From contig JACQGN010000334.1 of the NCBI GenBank assembly GCA_016199545.1, forward strand, positions 1 to 45,357: a DNA stretch of 45,357 bases, written 5' to 3'. Of the stretch, positions 36,736 through 45,357 are shown in pieces. The first letter of the stretch is position 1, and each line of letters begins with the position of its first letter. The DNA is from Betaproteobacteria bacterium (GTDB taxonomy: Bacteria; Pseudomonadota; Gammaproteobacteria; Burkholderiales; SG8-41). The notes under the pieces were generated by a model that did no database searches, was not told where the DNA came from, and saw only the letters and a program-made list of their open reading frames with translations. A program made the position numbers and the translations under genes.

Positions 36736-37194
36736 GTGACCAAAAGTGCGTCCCACGTGAAGATCAGGCCGGTTACCGCAAACGAGAGCCGGCAGTGGCC
36801 GAAGGAAGTCATCGTGCGGCTGGAGCCCCCTTTTGTCGACCCGCGCGGTGCCATTCAGCCCCTGGTGGATCTTCCCATGGAGAGCTGCGTTCTGATCAGC
36901 TCGAAGAAAGGAACAGTTCGCGCGAATCACTACCACCAGACCGACTGGCACTTCTGCTACGTGTTGTCGGGTTCGATCGAATATTATCACCGGCCTCATG
37001 GTTCCGATAGCGTTCCGGAGAAGGTGGCAATCGGGACCGGCCAGATGTTTTTCACGCCCCCGATGGTGGACCACGCGATGGTGTTCCCCGAGGACACCGC
37101 GTTCCTCACCTTGGGGAGAAACTCACGGGCGCAGGAAGTCTATGAGGCTGACGTCATACGCATCCCGCCGATTCACGAGCTCAAGCCATCTTGA
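36736..37194 (+). CDS. Cupin-domain protein
   Basis: 'KGTVRANHYHQTDWHFCYVLSGSIEYYHRP' and 'MFFTPPMVDHAMVF'; GGAGG upstream; GTG start 36730 or 36736. Confidence 0.85.
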   Translation: MTKSASHVKIRPVTANESRQWPKEVIVRLEPPFVDPRGAIQPLVDLPMESCVLISSKKGTVRANHYHQTDWHFCYVLSGSIEYYHRPHGSDSVPEKVAIGTGQMFFTPPMVDHAMVFPEDTAFLTLGRNSRAQEVYEADVIRIPPIHELKPS

Positions 37195-38435
37195 GTTCGA
37201 CCTGTCAGCGGCGCGCGACTTGTCGGCTTTGCTCGAGCGCCGATCTCGAGAAGGTTCTCGCCCTCGGCCACACCCCGCTTGCCAACGCGTTCGTGCGGCG
37301 TGAATCGCTCCCGGAGGCGCAGCCGACCTATCCGCTCGACGTATACCTGTGCAGGGACTGCGCGCACGCGCAGCTTCTCGATGTTGTGGACCCCGCGGTG
37401 CTCTACAAGGATTATGTGTACGTGTCGGGCACTTCACCAGTCTTTGTGCGGCATTTCGAGGAATACGCCCGCTATATTGTGAACCGGTTTGCGCTGCCGG
37501 CAAACGGACTGGTGGTGGAGATAGGCTCCAACGACGGCACGCTGCTTCGCTGTTTCAAGGAGCATGGCCTGCGAGTGCTTGGCATCGATCCTGCCGAGCA
37601 GATCACGCGTGGCGCGATCGCGTCGGGAATCGACGGCATAGTTGGTTTTTTTACGCCAGAGCTTGCGCACGAGATCCGGCGTGACCGGGGCCCCGCCGAC
37701 GTGATCGCCGCGAACAACGTCATGGCCCACATTGACGACCTCTCGCAGGTGATGGACGGGGTGCGCCGCCTCCTGGGGCCGGACGGGATATTCGTGTTCG
37801 AGGTCTCCTATCTCAAGGATGTTGTCGAAAACACGCTGTTCGATACGATTTACCACGAGCATCTCGACTATCACACGGTTCAGCCGCTGGTTGGGTTTTT
37901 TCGCCGCTGCGGTCTGGAGTTGATCGATGTGATGCACGTGGATTCCCACGGCGGCTCGCTGCGGGGCGTGGTTCAACTTGCAGGCGGGCCGCACCGCGTC
38001 GAGCCGTCGGTTGCCGCTTTCATCGAGGGCGAGCGGCGGATGCAGCTCGACCAGCCTGCTGCCTTTCACCGCCTCGCGCGGGAGATCGAGCGGATCAGGA
38101 CTGAGCTGCTGGGGCAGCTGCGGCGGCTCAAGCAGGAGGGCAAACGGATCGCGGGTTTCGGCGCTCCCGCCAAGACGACTACCCTCATGTATCACCTGGA
38201 GCTCGAACCTGATGTCATCGACTTTATTGTCGATGACAGTCCACTGAAGCAGGGACTCTACACGCCCGGTATGCATATTCCGGTCGTACCGACCAGCGAG
38301 CTCTATGTGAGGCGCCCGGATTACGTAGTCATCCTGGCCTGGAATTTTGCGCCGACCATCGTTCAGAAGCACGCCGCCTTCCGCGAGGCCGGGGGCCATT
38401 TCATCATCCCGCTTCCCAAAGTCGAGATCGTGTAA
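37191..38435 (+). CDS. Sugar C-methyltransferase (TylC3/NovU-like, Zn-binding N-terminus)
   Basis: 'CRLCSSADLEKVLALGHTPLANAFV...LCRDCAHAQL', 'VVEIGSNDGTLLRCFKEHGLRVLGIDPA', 'FDTIYHEHLDYHTVQPLVGFFRRCGLELIDVMHVDSHGGSLRG', 'IAGFGAPAKTTTLMYHL'. Confidence 0.92.
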   Translation: MSSTCQRRATCRLCSSADLEKVLALGHTPLANAFVRRESLPEAQPTYPLDVYLCRDCAHAQLLDVVDPAVLYKDYVYVSGTSPVFVRHFEEYARYIVNRFALPANGLVVEIGSNDGTLLRCFKEHGLRVLGIDPAEQITRGAIASGIDGIVGFFTPELAHEIRRDRGPADVIAANNVMAHIDDLSQVMDGVRRLLGPDGIFVFEVSYLKDVVENTLFDTIYHEHLDYHTVQPLVGFFRRCGLELIDVMHVDSHGGSLRGVVQLAGGPHRVEPSVAAFIEGERRMQLDQPAAFHRLAREIERIRTELLGQLRRLKQEGKRIAGFGAPAKTTTLMYHLELEPDVIDFIVDDSPLKQGLYTPGMHIPVVPTSELYVRRPDYVVILAWNFAPTIVQKHAAFREAGGHFIIPLPKVEIV

Positions 38436-38448
38436 TTGATCGATTGGC

Positions 38449-39384
38449 GTGATCAGACTCGGACTCATCGGGGCCGGACGCTGGGGCCGCAATTTCATCC
38501 GGACGATAACCAACCTGGATGGCGTACGGCTCACGCGGCTTGCGAGCCGCAACCCCGAAAGTAGAAATCTGGTCGGTTCGGACTGCGTCGTCAGCTCGGA
38601 CTGGCGCGAGCTCCTCGACGCCAGCGTCCTCGATGGCGTCATCATCGCAACCCCGCCAGCGCTGCATGGGGAGATGGCCAGCGCCGCAGTTGCGGCGGGA
38701 CTTGCGACACTGGTGGAGAAGCCGCTGGTGCTGGCGCTCGCCGAGGCGACGACGTTGCGCGACTTGGTGCGCGCGCGACGCGGCTTGCTGATGGTGGACC
38801 ACACCCATATTTACCATCCAGCGTTCGGGGAATTGAAGAAGCAGGCGACTAAACTCGGGCGGGTCCGCACGATCGATGCCGAGGCGGGCAACCATGGTCC
38901 TTATCGCGACGATGTTCCAGTACTGTGGGATTGGGGCCCCCACGATGTCGCGATGTGCTTGGACCTGTTGCGCGAGCTCCCTCGCGAAGTGAGGGCAACG
39001 CGCGTGGCGCACGAACGAGTGGGTAATGCGGAGGCGGAGACTGTTCGGCTCGATCTTATCTTTGCAAACGGCGTGGAAGCGCGCATCAGGATCAGCAACA
39101 TGATAGCCAAAACGCGCCGCCTCGCGGTTCACTGCGACGATGGCGTTCTCGTCTACGACGACCTCGCGCAAAACAAACTCGTGCTGCACCAGGAAGTCCG
39201 AGGAGCATTGCTGCAACCAGCAGGGATACCGATCACCGTTTCGCCGGAATTGCCCTTGCGGCGCGTCGTAGAGGCTTTTGTCACGGCGATCACCGAGGCA
39301 ACCGACAGAAGCGCAAGCCTGGATCTTGCAGTGGAGGTGGTCGCGGTACTCGAACAGTGCGACAAGGCACTTGTTGCAAGCTGA
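38449..39384 (+). CDS. Gfo/Idh/MocA family oxidoreductase
   Basis: 'IRLGLIGAGRWGRNFIRTI', 'VIIATPPALHGEMASAAVAAGLATLVEKPLVLALAEA'; GTG start. Confidence 0.9.
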   Translation: MIRLGLIGAGRWGRNFIRTITNLDGVRLTRLASRNPESRNLVGSDCVVSSDWRELLDASVLDGVIIATPPALHGEMASAAVAAGLATLVEKPLVLALAEATTLRDLVRARRGLLMVDHTHIYHPAFGELKKQATKLGRVRTIDAEAGNHGPYRDDVPVLWDWGPHDVAMCLDLLRELPREVRATRVAHERVGNAEAETVRLDLIFANGVEARIRISNMIAKTRRLAVHCDDGVLVYDDLAQNKLVLHQEVRGALLQPAGIPITVSPELPLRRVVEAFVTAITEATDRSASLDLAVEVVAVLEQCDKALVAS

Positions 39385-39408
39385 TTTGGCTGTGACGAAC
39401 GCCGCCGC

Positions 39409-40317
39409 CTAGACGTCGGTCGCTTGCCGCCTCATGATGGCAGTGAGGTCGCACAGAAACGCCCGAAGCTGCGTTTCCCAGTCCGCCATTTCGACGCCGA
39501 ACACCCGCTTTATCTTTTCCTTGCTAGTGGCGGCGTTGAGCGGTCTTGCGGCAGGGAGGGGATATTCGGCAGTCGTGATGGGGCGCAGAAGCGGCGTGCC
39601 CGCGGAGGCGGGGGCTATCTCCCGTGCGATTTCGAAAATGCGCTTCGCGAATTTGAAGCGCGTTGTGTAGCCCTGTGCGGACAAGTGGTAGATCCCGGTT
39701 TCCTGCCTCGCACGCTCGGGTTGGCGCAACAGTCCGGTGGTGGCCTCGGCGAGCGAGTGCGCCCAGGAGGGTGAGCCGACTTGGTCGTCGACGACCACGA
39801 GTTCGTTTTTCTCTCGCCCCAGCTTGAGCATGGCCAGCACGAAATTCGGCGCCTGTGCGCTGTAGATCCAGCTGGCCCGCAGTATTAAATGAGGGCCACC
39901 GACCGCAGCGATCGCGCGTTCTCCGGCAAGTTTGGTCCTGCCGTAGACGTTGACGGGGTTGGGCAGATCGTCCTCGGTGTACGGTTCCGAGTGTGCGCCG
40001 TCGAAAACGTAATCCGTCGAGTAGTGAACAAGAAGGGCGTCGATGCGCCTCGCTTCTTCCGCGATCACCCCCGGCGCGATGCCGTTCACCCGCATCGCCA
40101 GATCAGGCTCCGATTCCGCCTTGTCCACTGTTGTGTAACCGGCAGCGTTGACGATGATTTCGGGTGCGACTGCCCGTATCGCCTGCCTGATCGAATCGGG
40201 GTTCGCGAGATCCATTTCGCGGCGCCGGGGTGTGGTGACCGGGCCCAGGGGTTGTAGAGCCCCCGCCAGTTCCCGGCCAAGCTGCCCGGTCGCCCCCGCG
40301 AGGAGCATCCGGCTCAC
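39409..40317 (-). CDS. rmlD: dTDP-4-dehydrorhamnose reductase
   Basis: 'MLLAGATGQLGRELAGAL', 'YSTDYVFDGAHSEPYTEDDLPNPVNVYGRTKLAGE'. Confidence 0.95.
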   Translation of the reverse strand: MSRMLLAGATGQLGRELAGALQPLGPVTTPRRREMDLANPDSIRQAIRAVAPEIIVNAAGYTTVDKAESEPDLAMRVNGIAPGVIAEEARRIDALLVHYSTDYVFDGAHSEPYTEDDLPNPVNVYGRTKLAGERAIAAVGGPHLILRASWIYSAQAPNFVLAMLKLGREKNELVVVDDQVGSPSWAHSLAEATTGLLRQPERARQETGIYHLSAQGYTTRFKFAKRIFEIAREIAPASAGTPLLRPITTAEYPLPAARPLNAATSKEKIKRVFGVEMADWETQLRAFLCDLTAIMRRQATDV

Positions 40318-40859
40318 GGGGAAAGCTCGGCCCGGTTAAAAGCAACACCTTGGCGGTCTTTGGCCGAGAGCACCGGCTCGCCTTGCAGCGGCCAGGCGAC
40401 ATTGAGCGTGGGGTCGTTCCAGGCAATGCAGCGCTCGTGCTGCGGCGCCCAGTAGTCTGTCGCCTTGTAGAGCGTCTCGGCGTAATCGCTGGTTACAAGG
40501 AACCCGTGTGCGAAGCCGGCCGGCACCCAGAGCATGTGCCGGTTCCTGTCCGACAGGACGTTGGCGGTCCAGCGGCCGAAGGTCTGTGAGCTCTTGCGCA
40601 GATCGACGACGACATCGTAGATCTCGCCCGCGGCGGCGCGAATCAGCTTGCCCTGGGGCCGGCGAATCTGGTAATGAAACCCGCGCAGGACGTTTCTGGC
40701 GGAACGGGAATGGTTATCCTGCACGAAATGCGCGTCGATGCCGGCCTGCTCGATGAAGGCGCGTTCGTTGTAGCTCTCGTAGAAGAAACCGCGCTCGTCG
40801 CCGAATACCTCGGGCTCGACGATCAGCACGTCGGGGATATCGCTCGTGATGACCCTCAT
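40314..40859 (-). CDS. rmlC: dTDP-4-dehydrorhamnose 3,5-epimerase
   Basis: 'PEVFGDERGFFYESYNERAF', 'FVQDNHSRSARNVLRGFHYQIRRPQGKLIRAAAGEIYDVVVDLR'. Confidence 0.95.
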   Translation of the reverse strand: MRVITSDIPDVLIVEPEVFGDERGFFYESYNERAFIEQAGIDAHFVQDNHSRSARNVLRGFHYQIRRPQGKLIRAAAGEIYDVVVDLRKSSQTFGRWTANVLSDRNRHMLWVPAGFAHGFLVTSDYAETLYKATDYWAPQHERCIAWNDPTLNVAWPLQGEPVLSAKDRQGVAFNRAELSP

Positions 40860-40866
40860 GGCCGGG

Positions 40867-41733
40867 TCACTCCCGCAAGACGCTCGTGAGGTAGCGGCCG
40901 TAGCCGTTGTCGCCGATCGCCGAAGCCAGAGCCTCAAGCTGAGCGGCCGCGATGAATCCCATGCGGTAGGCGATCTCTTCAGGGCATGCAATCTTGAGTC
41001 CCTGGCGTTTTTCGATGGTTTCGATGAAGAGCGACGCCTCGAGCAGGGACTCGTGCGTGCCGGTGTCGAGCCACGCGATGCCGCGGCCCATGGTGGCCAC
41101 TTCAAGCTCGCCGCGGCGCAGGTATTCCCGGTTCACGTCCGTGATCTCAAGCTCGCCGCGGGGGGAGGGTTTCAGGTTGCGCGAGATATCGACGACGGCA
41201 TTGTCGTAGACCGCGAAACCCGTCTGCGCGTAGCGCGATTTGGGTCGCGTAGGCTTTTCTTCGATCGAGACGACCCTGCGGTTCGCATCAAATTCGACGA
41301 CGCCGTAGCGCTCCGGGTCGTTTACGGGATATGCGAAAACCATCGCGCCGCGCGTGCGGCGGGCCGCGGCCTGCAGATCACCCGCCAGATCGTGACCGTA
41401 GAAGATGTTGTCGCCCAGGATCAACGCGCACGGGCCGTTGCCGATGAAGTCCGCGCCGATGATGAAGGCCTGAGGGATGCCTTCGGGCGCGGGCTGGACG
41501 GCATAGGACAGGTCGAGGCCCCATGACCGGCCGTCGCCCAGCAGCCGCTCGAAACGCGGCGTGTCCTGCGGCGTCGATATCACCAGGATCTCGCGAATGC
41601 CGGCGAGCATCAGGGTCGATAACGGGTAGTAGACCATCGGCTTGTCGTAGACCGGCAGCAGCTGCTTGGAGACGACCCTCGTCGCGGGATACAGTCGCGT
41701 CCCGGAGCCGCCGGCGAGAATGATGCCCTTCAC
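40867..41733 (-). CDS. rmlA: Glucose-1-phosphate thymidylyltransferase
   Basis: '[54 protein letters not shown]'. Confidence 0.96.
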   Translation of the reverse strand: MKGIILAGGSGTRLYPATRVVSKQLLPVYDKPMVYYPLSTLMLAGIREILVISTPQDTPRFERLLGDGRSWGLDLSYAVQPAPEGIPQAFIIGADFIGNGPCALILGDNIFYGHDLAGDLQAAARRTRGAMVFAYPVNDPERYGVVEFDANRRVVSIEEKPTRPKSRYAQTGFAVYDNAVVDISRNLKPSPRGELEITDVNREYLRRGELEVATMGRGIAWLDTGTHESLLEASLFIETIEKRQGLKIACPEEIAYRMGFIAAAQLEALASAIGDNGYGRYLTSVLRE

Positions 41734-42800
41734 GGTCGCGCCCGCTTACCGTAGTTCAGGTCGATCCAGTCGCGATAGGCTCCGCCCGCCACGCCTGCTA
41801 CCCAGTCCGCGTGATCGAGATACCATTCGACCGTCTCGCGGAGGCCGTTCTCAAACGTCCGGCGCGGCTCCCACTGCAACTCGGCAAAAATCTTCCCGGC
41901 GTTCATTGCGTAGCGACGATCGTGGCCTGGACGATCCCGGACATGAGTGATGAGTGATGAGTGATGAGTGATGAGTGCGTTCGGGCGGATGTCGTCGAGT
42001 ATGCTGCAGATCGCGTTGACAACCTCCAGGTTGGTCTTCTCGCTGTTGCCGCCGATATTATAGGTTTCGCCGGGACGCCCCTTGTGCAGCACCAGTCTCG
42101 CCGCCTCGCAGTGATCGCCGACGTGGAGCCAGTCGCGGACGTTGCGGCCGTCGCCGTAGAGGGGCAGCGGCTTGCCCTGCGCTGCGTTGAGAATCGTGAG
42201 CGGGATCAGCTTTTCCGGAAACTGGTACGGGCCATAGTTATTGGAGCAGTTGGTGGTGAGCGTCGGCAGGCCATAGGTATGGTGGTAGGCCCGTACGAGG
42301 TGATCGGCCGCGGCCTTCGATGCCGCATAGGGACTGTTTGGTGCGTAGGGCGTCGTTTCAGTGAACGCGGGTTCATCGGGCCCGAGCGATCCGTACACTT
42401 CATCGGTGGAGACGTGCAGAAAGCGGAAGCAGGAGCGCTCCGGTTCCGCCAATGACGACCAGTGCGCACGCGCCTCCTCCAGCAGGCTGAAAGTGCCGAT
42501 GACGTTGGTTTGCACGAACTCTGCCGGGCCGTGGATCGAGCGGTCGACGTGGCTCTCGGCGGCAAAATGGACGATCGCCCAGGGCCGGTGCTCCGCCAGC
42601 AGGCGTGCGACCAGCGCACGGTCGCAGATATCCCCTTTCACGAATACGTGCCGCGGATCATCCTCGAGGCTGACGAGGTTCGCGAGCTTGCCGGCATAGG
42701 TGAGCTCGTCGAGGTTCACGACCGGCGTACCCTCGGTCGCGATCCAGTCGAGCACAAAATTCGAACCGATGAATCCCGCACCGCCGGTGACGAGGATCAC
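41730..42800 (-). CDS. rmlB: dTDP-glucose 4,6-dehydratase
   Basis: '[19 protein letters not shown]', '[15 protein letters not shown]', '[22 protein letters not shown]', '[16 protein letters not shown]'; GTG start at 42800. Confidence 0.95.
   Translation of the reverse strand: MILVTGGAGFIGSNFVLDWIATEGTPVVNLDELTYAGKLANLVSLEDDPRHVFVKGDICDRALVARLLAEHRPWAIVHFAAESHVDRSIHGPAEFVQTNVIGTFSLLEEARAHWSSLAEPERSCFRFLHVSTDEVYGSLGPDEPAFTETTPYAPNSPYAASKAAADHLVRAYHHTYGLPTLTTNCSNNYGPYQFPEKLIPLTILNAAQGKPLPLYGDGRNVRDWLHVGDHCEAARLVLHKGRPGETYNIGGNSEKTNLEVVNAICSILDDIRPNALITHHSSLITHVRDRPGHDRRYAMNAGKIFAELQWEPRRTFENGLRETVEWYLDHADWVAGVAGGAYRDWIDLNYGKRARP
41943..41977. repeat. Heptanucleotide tandem repeat ATGAGTG x5 inside rmlB
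   Basis: Five perfect copies; encodes '[12 protein letters not shown]' on the minus strand. Confidence 0.97.
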
Positions 42801-42995
42801 TGCCGAATTCCTCTGGCAGTCAGCGCAGCACGGCGCCGTGCAGTCCTGAGCGCGCCGGTCGCCTGCGGAATGTCGGTGATGCTGGGAATGTGCAAACGTC
42901 GCGTCCGGTTTTGTGCGCCAGGGCGGATATTCTATGCGCAAGGGGCGTTTGCGTGTAGTCTTATGCGGCGTCGCGCCCGCGCCAGAACAAGAGCG

Positions 42996-43946
42996 ATGGA
43001 AAGCATTCTGCTGGTCAAGACATCGTCGCTGGGCGATGTCATACACAATCTGCCCGTTGTCAGCGATCTGCGACGTGCGGTGGCTGTCGACTGGGTGGTG
43101 GAGGAAGCGTTTGCGACAATCCCGCGCCTGCATCCTGGCGTGGCGGACGTCATCCCGGTCGCGATCCGCCGCTGGCGCAGGTCGCTGGGACGAGGGAGCA
43201 CCTGGCGGGAGATCGGGCAGTTCGTGCAGCGCCTGCGCGCGAAGCGCTATGATGCAGTGATCGATACCCAGGGGCTGTTCAAAAGCGCGCTCATCACGGC
43301 GGCAGCCCGCGGCACCCGTTACGGACTCGACTGGGCGAGCTCGCGTGAGCCACTGCGGCTCTTCTATGACCGGACATTCGGCATCCCGTGGACGCTGCAC
43401 GCGGTGGAACGCAATCGCACACTCGCGGCGCGGGCACTGGGGTATGACTTGTCACCGCATCCCGAATATGGAGTTCATGCGCGCGCCGCATTCTTCCCAT
43501 GGCAGGCGCTGCAACGCTACGTCGTCCTCCTGCATGCGACCAGCGCCGCGAGCAAGCTATGGCCGGAGCCGTCGTGGATCGAACTTGGAGCGCGGTGCCT
43601 GCAACGGGGGCTGGGGTGCATACTGCCGTGGGGAAGCGAGGGCGAGCGGGCGCGCAGCGCGCGGCTTGCTGCGGCGCTGCGTGGCGCAGTCATACCGCCT
43701 GCGCTCACTTTCGACGAACTTGCGGGGCTGTTTGCGGGCGCACATGCCGTCGCGGGCGTGGACACGGGGCTTACGCACCTCGCGGGTGCGCTCGGCGCGC
43801 CCACGGTCGGAATCTATTGCGCAACCGATGCCTCCGCCACCGGACTGTACGCCTGCCCGCGAGCCGTGAATCTGGGCGGCATCGGCAGGCCGCCCACGGT
43901 CGACGAAGTCATGAGCGCGCTGGAAGAATACGCGAGCACACCATGA
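42996..43946 (+). CDS. waaC: Lipopolysaccharide heptosyltransferase I
   Basis: 'ILLVKTSSLGDVIHNLPVVSDLRRA', 'YDAVIDTQGLFKSALIT', 'AVAGVDTGLTHLAGALGAPTVGIYCATD'. Confidence 0.93.
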   Translation: MESILLVKTSSLGDVIHNLPVVSDLRRAVAVDWVVEEAFATIPRLHPGVADVIPVAIRRWRRSLGRGSTWREIGQFVQRLRAKRYDAVIDTQGLFKSALITAAARGTRYGLDWASSREPLRLFYDRTFGIPWTLHAVERNRTLAARALGYDLSPHPEYGVHARAAFFPWQALQRYVVLLHATSAASKLWPEPSWIELGARCLQRGLGCILPWGSEGERARSARLAAALRGAVIPPALTFDELAGLFAGAHAVAGVDTGLTHLAGALGAPTVGIYCATDASATGLYACPRAVNLGGIGRPPTVDEVMSALEEYASTP

Positions 43947-43981
43947 AACATTTCCCACCGGAGCAGATTGCGGGCGCTTGC

Positions 43982-44009
43982 CACCGGTCACCGGTCACCG
44001 GTCACCGGT
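43982..44009. repeat. Heptanucleotide tandem repeat CACCGGT x4
   Basis: caccggt x4 followed by partial cacc, ending 7 nt before the waaA GTG start. Confidence 0.97.
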
Positions 44010-44016
44010 CACCAGC

Positions 44017-45261
44017 GTGAAGCGCTTCGCCTACACGCTGCTGCTCTACGCGCTGCTGCCGGGCGCGTTGTGGCATCTCGTGTGGCGTGCACGGCGCCAG
44101 CCGGACTATCTACGCCACGTCCCGGAGCGGTTCGGCTACTACCGGCAGGCGCGGCCCGCACAACCGGTGATCTGGCTGCACGCAGTATCGGTCGGTGAAA
44201 CACGCGCCGCCGAACCGTTGATTCGCGCGTTGCAGAAACACCATCCGGACCACCGCATCCTGCTCACCCACATGACGCCGACGGGCAGAAAGACCGGCAG
44301 CGCGCTGTTCGACGACAGCGTGTTGACCTGCTATCTGCCCTACGACTTTCCCGGCGCGGTTGCGCGCTTCCTGGAGCGGTTTCGTCCGCGGGTAGGGGTG
44401 CTGATGGAGACCGAGATCTGGCCCAATCTCGTCAACGCCTGTGGCGAGCATCGTGTGCCACTTTATCTCGTCAACGCGAGGCTGTCCGAGAAGTCGTGGG
44501 CGAAGTACCGGAAATTTCCGGACCTCGCGCGGGCGAGCCTGCGGCAGTTTGCCGGCGTCGCCGCGCAAGGCGCGGACGACGCGCGTCGCCTGCGTGGGTT
44601 GGGCGCCACTGCTGTGTCCGTCGCCGGCAATCTCAAATTCGACGTCGCCGTGCCGCCGGAGCAGGTGACATTGGGCGGAGCCTGGCGCGCAGCATGCGGC
44701 TCGCGGCAGGTGCTGCTCGCGGCCAGCACGCGCGACGGGGAGGAGGCGCTGTTGCTTGACGCAATGGCGGCACTCGATGTGCCGGAGCTCTTGCTCGTGA
44801 TCGTTCCGCGCCATCCGCAGCGCTTCGACGAAGTGGCCGCGTTGATCGAGCGCCGCGGATTCCGCTATCAGCGGCGCTCGGCGGGTTTTGCGGTCGATCC
44901 GGGCACGCGCATCATCCTCGGCGACAGCATGGGCGAAATGCCCGCGTATTACGCGGCGTGCGACGTCGCCTTTGTCGGCGGAAGCCTGCTCGCGTACGGG
45001 GCACAAAACCTGATCGAGGCGTGCGCCGTGGGTAAACCGGTGCTGGTGGGGCCCAGCACTTACAACTTTGCGGACGCCGTGGAAGGCGCGGTGGCGGCAG
45101 GAGCAGCGCTGCGCGTAAGCGATGCGACGGAACTCATGCGCGCGGCGCGACAGTTATTGCTCGATGCGGAAGCGATGCGACGGATGAGGGAGGCAGCGCT
45201 CGTGTTTTGCAAGGCGCATCAGGGCGCCACGCAGCGTGTGCTCGACCTGATTCGGTGGTGA
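44017..45261 (+). CDS. waaA: 3-deoxy-D-manno-octulosonic-acid (KDO) transferase
   Basis: 'WLHAVSVGETRAAEPLIRALQ', 'MTPTGRKTGSALF', 'VLMETEIWPNLVNAC', 'FVGGSLLAYGAQNLIEACAVGKPVLVGPSTYNFAD'; GTG start after the heptamer repeat. Confidence 0.95.
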   Translation: MKRFAYTLLLYALLPGALWHLVWRARRQPDYLRHVPERFGYYRQARPAQPVIWLHAVSVGETRAAEPLIRALQKHHPDHRILLTHMTPTGRKTGSALFDDSVLTCYLPYDFPGAVARFLERFRPRVGVLMETEIWPNLVNACGEHRVPLYLVNARLSEKSWAKYRKFPDLARASLRQFAGVAAQGADDARRLRGLGATAVSVAGNLKFDVAVPPEQVTLGGAWRAACGSRQVLLAASTRDGEEALLLDAMAALDVPELLLVIVPRHPQRFDEVAALIERRGFRYQRRSAGFAVDPGTRIILGDSMGEMPAYYAACDVAFVGGSLLAYGAQNLIEACAVGKPVLVGPSTYNFADAVEGAVAAGAALRVSDATELMRAARQLLLDAEAMRRMREAALVFCKAHQGATQRVLDLIRW

Positions 45262-45319
45262 CGGTGAATCGCCGCGGCGTAACGGGGAATGCTCCTACCC
45301 TTCCGCCGATACCCCTTTT

Positions 45320-45357
45320 AGCAGCCTGTTGGGCAGCTAAGCCCGACAGGCTGCTAG
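45320..45357. repeat. 38-nt palindromic hairpin repeat, right copy
   Basis: agcagcctgttgggcagctaagcccgacaggctgctag; same length and outer arms as 1-38. Confidence 0.9.

Noticed and set aside
37434-38804. 456-aa minus-strand ORF
   Set aside because: Antisense to the sugar C-methyltransferase and Gfo/Idh gene; no domain signature.
1-45357. Mobile elements, CRISPR, tRNA/rRNA, JUMPstart/ops element
   Set aside because: No transposase/integrase motifs, no regularly spaced direct repeats, no tRNA-like cloverleaf noticed, and no ops-like GGCGGTAG element found in an intergenic region.

Overview
The window is a dense, GC-rich surface-polysaccharide / LPS O-antigen locus from a Gram-negative bacterium (waaA and waaC are present). 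No rRNA, tRNA, CRISPR array or intact mobile element was recognised. From left to right it contains: (i) MBOAT acyltransferase + SGNH-like partner + ArnT-like glycosyltransferase; (ii) a minus-strand block with GT9, WaaE-like GT2, O-antigen ligase, WbpM-type dehydratase, WbpV-type epimerase and the UDP-L-FucNAc cassette (fnlA/B/C-like) with a WbuB-like transferase; (iii) an FkbM methyltransferase; (iv) a tightly coupled ~12-gene minus-strand operon (about 28.6 to 16.5 kb) that combines HddA-like kinase, HddC-like nucleotidyltransferase, Gmd-like dehydratase, RmlC-like epimerase, Fcl-like SDR, a TPP-dependent E1 alpha/beta pair, a B12-type radical SAM protein, an aldo/keto reductase, a methyltransferase and a Nudix hydrolase; (v) a GT2-GT41 (OGT-like) fusion protein, a second FkbM protein and another GT2; (vi) a Wzm/Wzt ABC exporter; (vii) an ArnA-decarboxylase-like SDR + cupin + sugar C-methyltransferase + Gfo/Idh/MocA oxidoreductase; (viii) rmlB-A-C-D; (ix) waaC and waaA. 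Both ends of the window are the same 38-nt hairpin repeat with a compensatory stem change, and period-7 tandem repeats recur at several gene junctions and inside rmlB. The strongest candidate for an undescribed system is block (iv), which I propose makes an unusual, possibly branched or carbon-extended, nucleotide sugar. Functions are assigned from motif and family recognition only; no database search was run.
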